In this document: piece by piece, positions 62,548 to 64,000 of the stretch
How the letters are laid out: each line of letters opens with the position of its first letter
How positions within the stretch are numbered: the stretch's first letter is position 1
DNA from: Paenibacillus catalpae
GTDB taxonomy: Bacteria > Bacillota > Bacilli > Paenibacillales > Paenibacillaceae
NCBI RefSeq assembly: GCF_900112695.1
Contig: NZ_FOMT01000001.1
Coordinates: 992,001-1,056,000, forward strand
Length of the DNA: 64,000 nucleotides
Direction of reading: 5' to 3'
Made by a program: the position numbers and the translations under genes
Notes under the pieces: model-generated
Databases searched by the model: none
Told to the model about the DNA's origin: nothing
The model's input: only the letters and a program-made list of their open reading frames with translations

Positions 62548-63444
62548 ATGCTAACAGGCGTTCAAATACTGCTGCTAGGAGGCGATGCGAGACAGCTTGA
62601 AGTTATACGCAAGTTAACCGAGCTGGATGCAACGGTAACGGTGTCCGGCTTTGACGGACTGCATTCTTCCCTAGACGGCGCAGTTCATGCCGAATTTGAC
62701 AATAGTTTGTTTGATGCTGTTGACGCATTGCTGCTGCCTGCAGTGGGCACGGACGACAATGGCTTTATTCATGCTGTATTCAGCGACCGGCAAATGCAGC
62801 TGCTTGATCAGCATATCGCTAGGCTGCCTAAGCATTGCAAGGTGTATGCCGGAATGGCAAAACCCTATTTGCGGGAGCTTTGCGAGAAGCATCAGATTGG
62901 TCTTGTAGAACTGTTTGACAGGGATGACGTAGCCATCTATAACTCCATACCTACGGCAGAAGGGGCCATTATGATGGCCATTCAGAATACGGATATTACG
63001 ATACATGGATCAACAAGTATGGTTCTTGGCTTTGGCAGAACAGGGTTCACCATGGCCCGGACTTTGCAGAGTTTAGGCGCGAACGTACTAGTGGGAGTAA
63101 GGCGGAGCGAGCATTTTGCAAGGGCCGCAGAGATGGGTTTTGTGCCGTTTTACACGAGTCAACTACTCCAAAATACGGGTAATATTGACTTGCTTTTTAA
63201 TACAATTCCGACTATGATAGTCACAGCGCAAATTATAGCAAATTTGCCCTCGCGAACCGTTATTATTGACCTTGCTACGAAGCCGGGCGGAACTGATTTC
63301 CGCTTTGCTGAGAAGAGAGGCATTAAAGCGATGCTCGCGCCCGGACTTCCCGGTATCGTCGCACCCAAAACAGCTGGACGAATCATAGCGGATTGCTTGA
63401 CTCAGTTGATTACGGACGATTCGATAAAGCGGGGGAATGGGTAA
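62548..63444 (+). CDS. dpaA: Dipicolinate synthase subunit A
   Basis: With DpaB oxidises dihydrodipicolinate to dipicolinic acid in the mother cell; DPA then loads into the spore core. 298 residues (B. subtilis SpoVFA 297): an N-terminal domain (LLGGDARQLEVIRKLTELDA) and a dinucleotide-binding domain with VLGFGRTGFTMARTLQSLGA. ATG after AAAGGAGTGAAGCCTAC. The stop overlaps dpaB (TAATG). Confidence 0.96.
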   Translation: MLTGVQILLLGGDARQLEVIRKLTELDATVTVSGFDGLHSSLDGAVHAEFDNSLFDAVDALLLPAVGTDDNGFIHAVFSDRQMQLLDQHIARLPKHCKVYAGMAKPYLRELCEKHQIGLVELFDRDDVAIYNSIPTAEGAIMMAIQNTDITIHGSTSMVLGFGRTGFTMARTLQSLGANVLVGVRRSEHFARAAEMGFVPFYTSQLLQNTGNIDLLFNTIPTMIVTAQIIANLPSRTVIIDLATKPGGTDFRFAEKRGIKAMLAPGLPGIVAPKTAGRIIADCLTQLITDDSIKRGNG

Positions 63445-64000
63445 TGGATTGGACGGGGAAAACAGTCGGGTATGCGCTGTCTGGCTCGCACTGTACTTTG
63501 GCAGAAATTATGCCTCAAATTAAAAGGTTTGTAGACGCTGGCGCGAATGTCGTGCCAATCGTGTCGCAGACCATTATGACAACAGACACGCGATTCGGAA
63601 CGTCTGAGGAATGGCAGACACAGCTGAAGGCGATAACCGGCAATGAGATTATTTCGACAATAGTGCAGGCTGAACCGCTTGGCCCAGCGAAGCTGTTTGA
63701 TGTGCTTCTGATTGCGCCTTGTACGGGAAGCACAACCAGCAGACTTGCAAATGCGATAACGGATAGTGCTGTGCTCATGGCGGCGAAAGCTCAAATGCGC
63801 AACTTAAGGCCTCTCGTGCTCGCGATTTCAACAAATGACGGTCTCGGGCTTAATGCTGCTAATGTTGCAAAACTGTTAGTAGCTAAAAATATTTATTTTG
63901 TACCGTTTGGCCAAGATAACCCGGTTCAAAAACCAAACTCGCTTGTTGCGAGAATGGATTTGGCTCTGGAAACTTGCGAAGCAGCTTTGCAGGGGAAACA
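63444..64000 (+). CDS. dpaB: Dipicolinate synthase subunit B (partial, runs off the window)
   Basis: First 185 residues of the flavoprotein-fold subunit (SpoVFB): GYALSGSHCTLAEIMPQIKR, SQTIMTTDTRFG, LLIAPCTGSTTSRLANAITD and PLVLAISTNDGLGLNAANVA. The ATG overlaps the dpaA stop. In B. subtilis asd, dapG and dapA follow; they lie outside this window. Confidence 0.95.
   Translation, partial: MDWTGKTVGYALSGSHCTLAEIMPQIKRFVDAGANVVPIVSQTIMTTDTRFGTSEEWQTQLKAITGNEIISTIVQAEPLGPAKLFDVLLIAPCTGSTTSRLANAITDSAVLMAAKAQMRNLRPLVLAISTNDGLGLNAANVAKLLVAKNIYFVPFGQDNPVQKPNSLVARMDLALETCEAALQGK

Overview
The window is one continuous block of a low-to-mid GC Firmicutes chromosome, almost certainly Paenibacillus or a close relative. 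The reasons are the gene order (clpQY-codY, then a fla/che operon, then rpsB-tsf-pyrH-frr-uppS-cdsA-dxr-rasP-proS-polC-rimP-nusA-infB-truB-ribF-rpsO-pnp-mlpA-dpaAB, the Bacillus subtilis order with local changes), a Gram-positive type PolC, CodY, SigD, and the sporulation genes dpaA/dpaB. All recognised genes lie on the + strand. I see no tRNA, rRNA, insertion sequence, prophage or CRISPR.

Region 1 (1-3040): the 3' end of trmFO, the HslUV (ClpQY) protease and the global regulator CodY, closed by a strong intrinsic terminator. Region 2 (3200-34306): a fla/che operon of about 37 genes with few gaps. It runs from rod proteins (flgBC, fliE) through MS-ring, switch and export ATPase (fliF-J), hook control (fliK, flgD, flgE), stator/switch (fliL, M, Y), export gate (fliOPQR, flhBA), placement GTPases (flhFG) and chemotaxis (cheY, B, A, W, C, D) to sigD. 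Around sigD sit five accessory genes: a two-helix membrane protein, a FapA/DUF342 protein, a small conserved-looking hydrophilic protein, a SwrB-like protein and a membrane-anchored MltG-like module with no catalytic domain.

Region 3 (34338-48286): a new promoter and structured leader start rpsB-tsf, followed by nucleotide, lipid and isoprenoid genes (pyrH, frr, uppS, cdsA, dxr), the site-2 protease rasP, proS of the eukaryote/archaeal-like type, and polC. Region 4 (47664-56169): the rimP-nusA-rnpM-ylxQ-infB-rbfA-nrnA-truB-ribF translation/RNA operon, whose IF2 has an unusually long low-complexity N-terminus. Region 5 (56178-64000): rpsO with its own promoter and leader, pnp, a YlxY-type deacetylase, the M16 peptidase mlpA, dut, and the dipicolinate synthase genes dpaA and (partial) dpaB behind a probable sigma-K promoter.

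The most unusual content is non-coding. (a) Two copies of a palindromic, structured element (39165-39275 and 62291-62381) share conserved internal sequence but have different, still complementary outer stems. (b) Upstream of the first copy lies a second, larger nested structure (39005-39149), so the whole dxr leader is structured. (c) Five tandem 70-bp units (60202-60550), each with two hairpins, end exactly at the mlpA Shine-Dalgarno. (d) Two 41-bp-spaced units with mutually exclusive hairpins end at the pnp Shine-Dalgarno. Items (c) and (d) share the same junction with the ribosome-binding site and may be one class of leader repeat.
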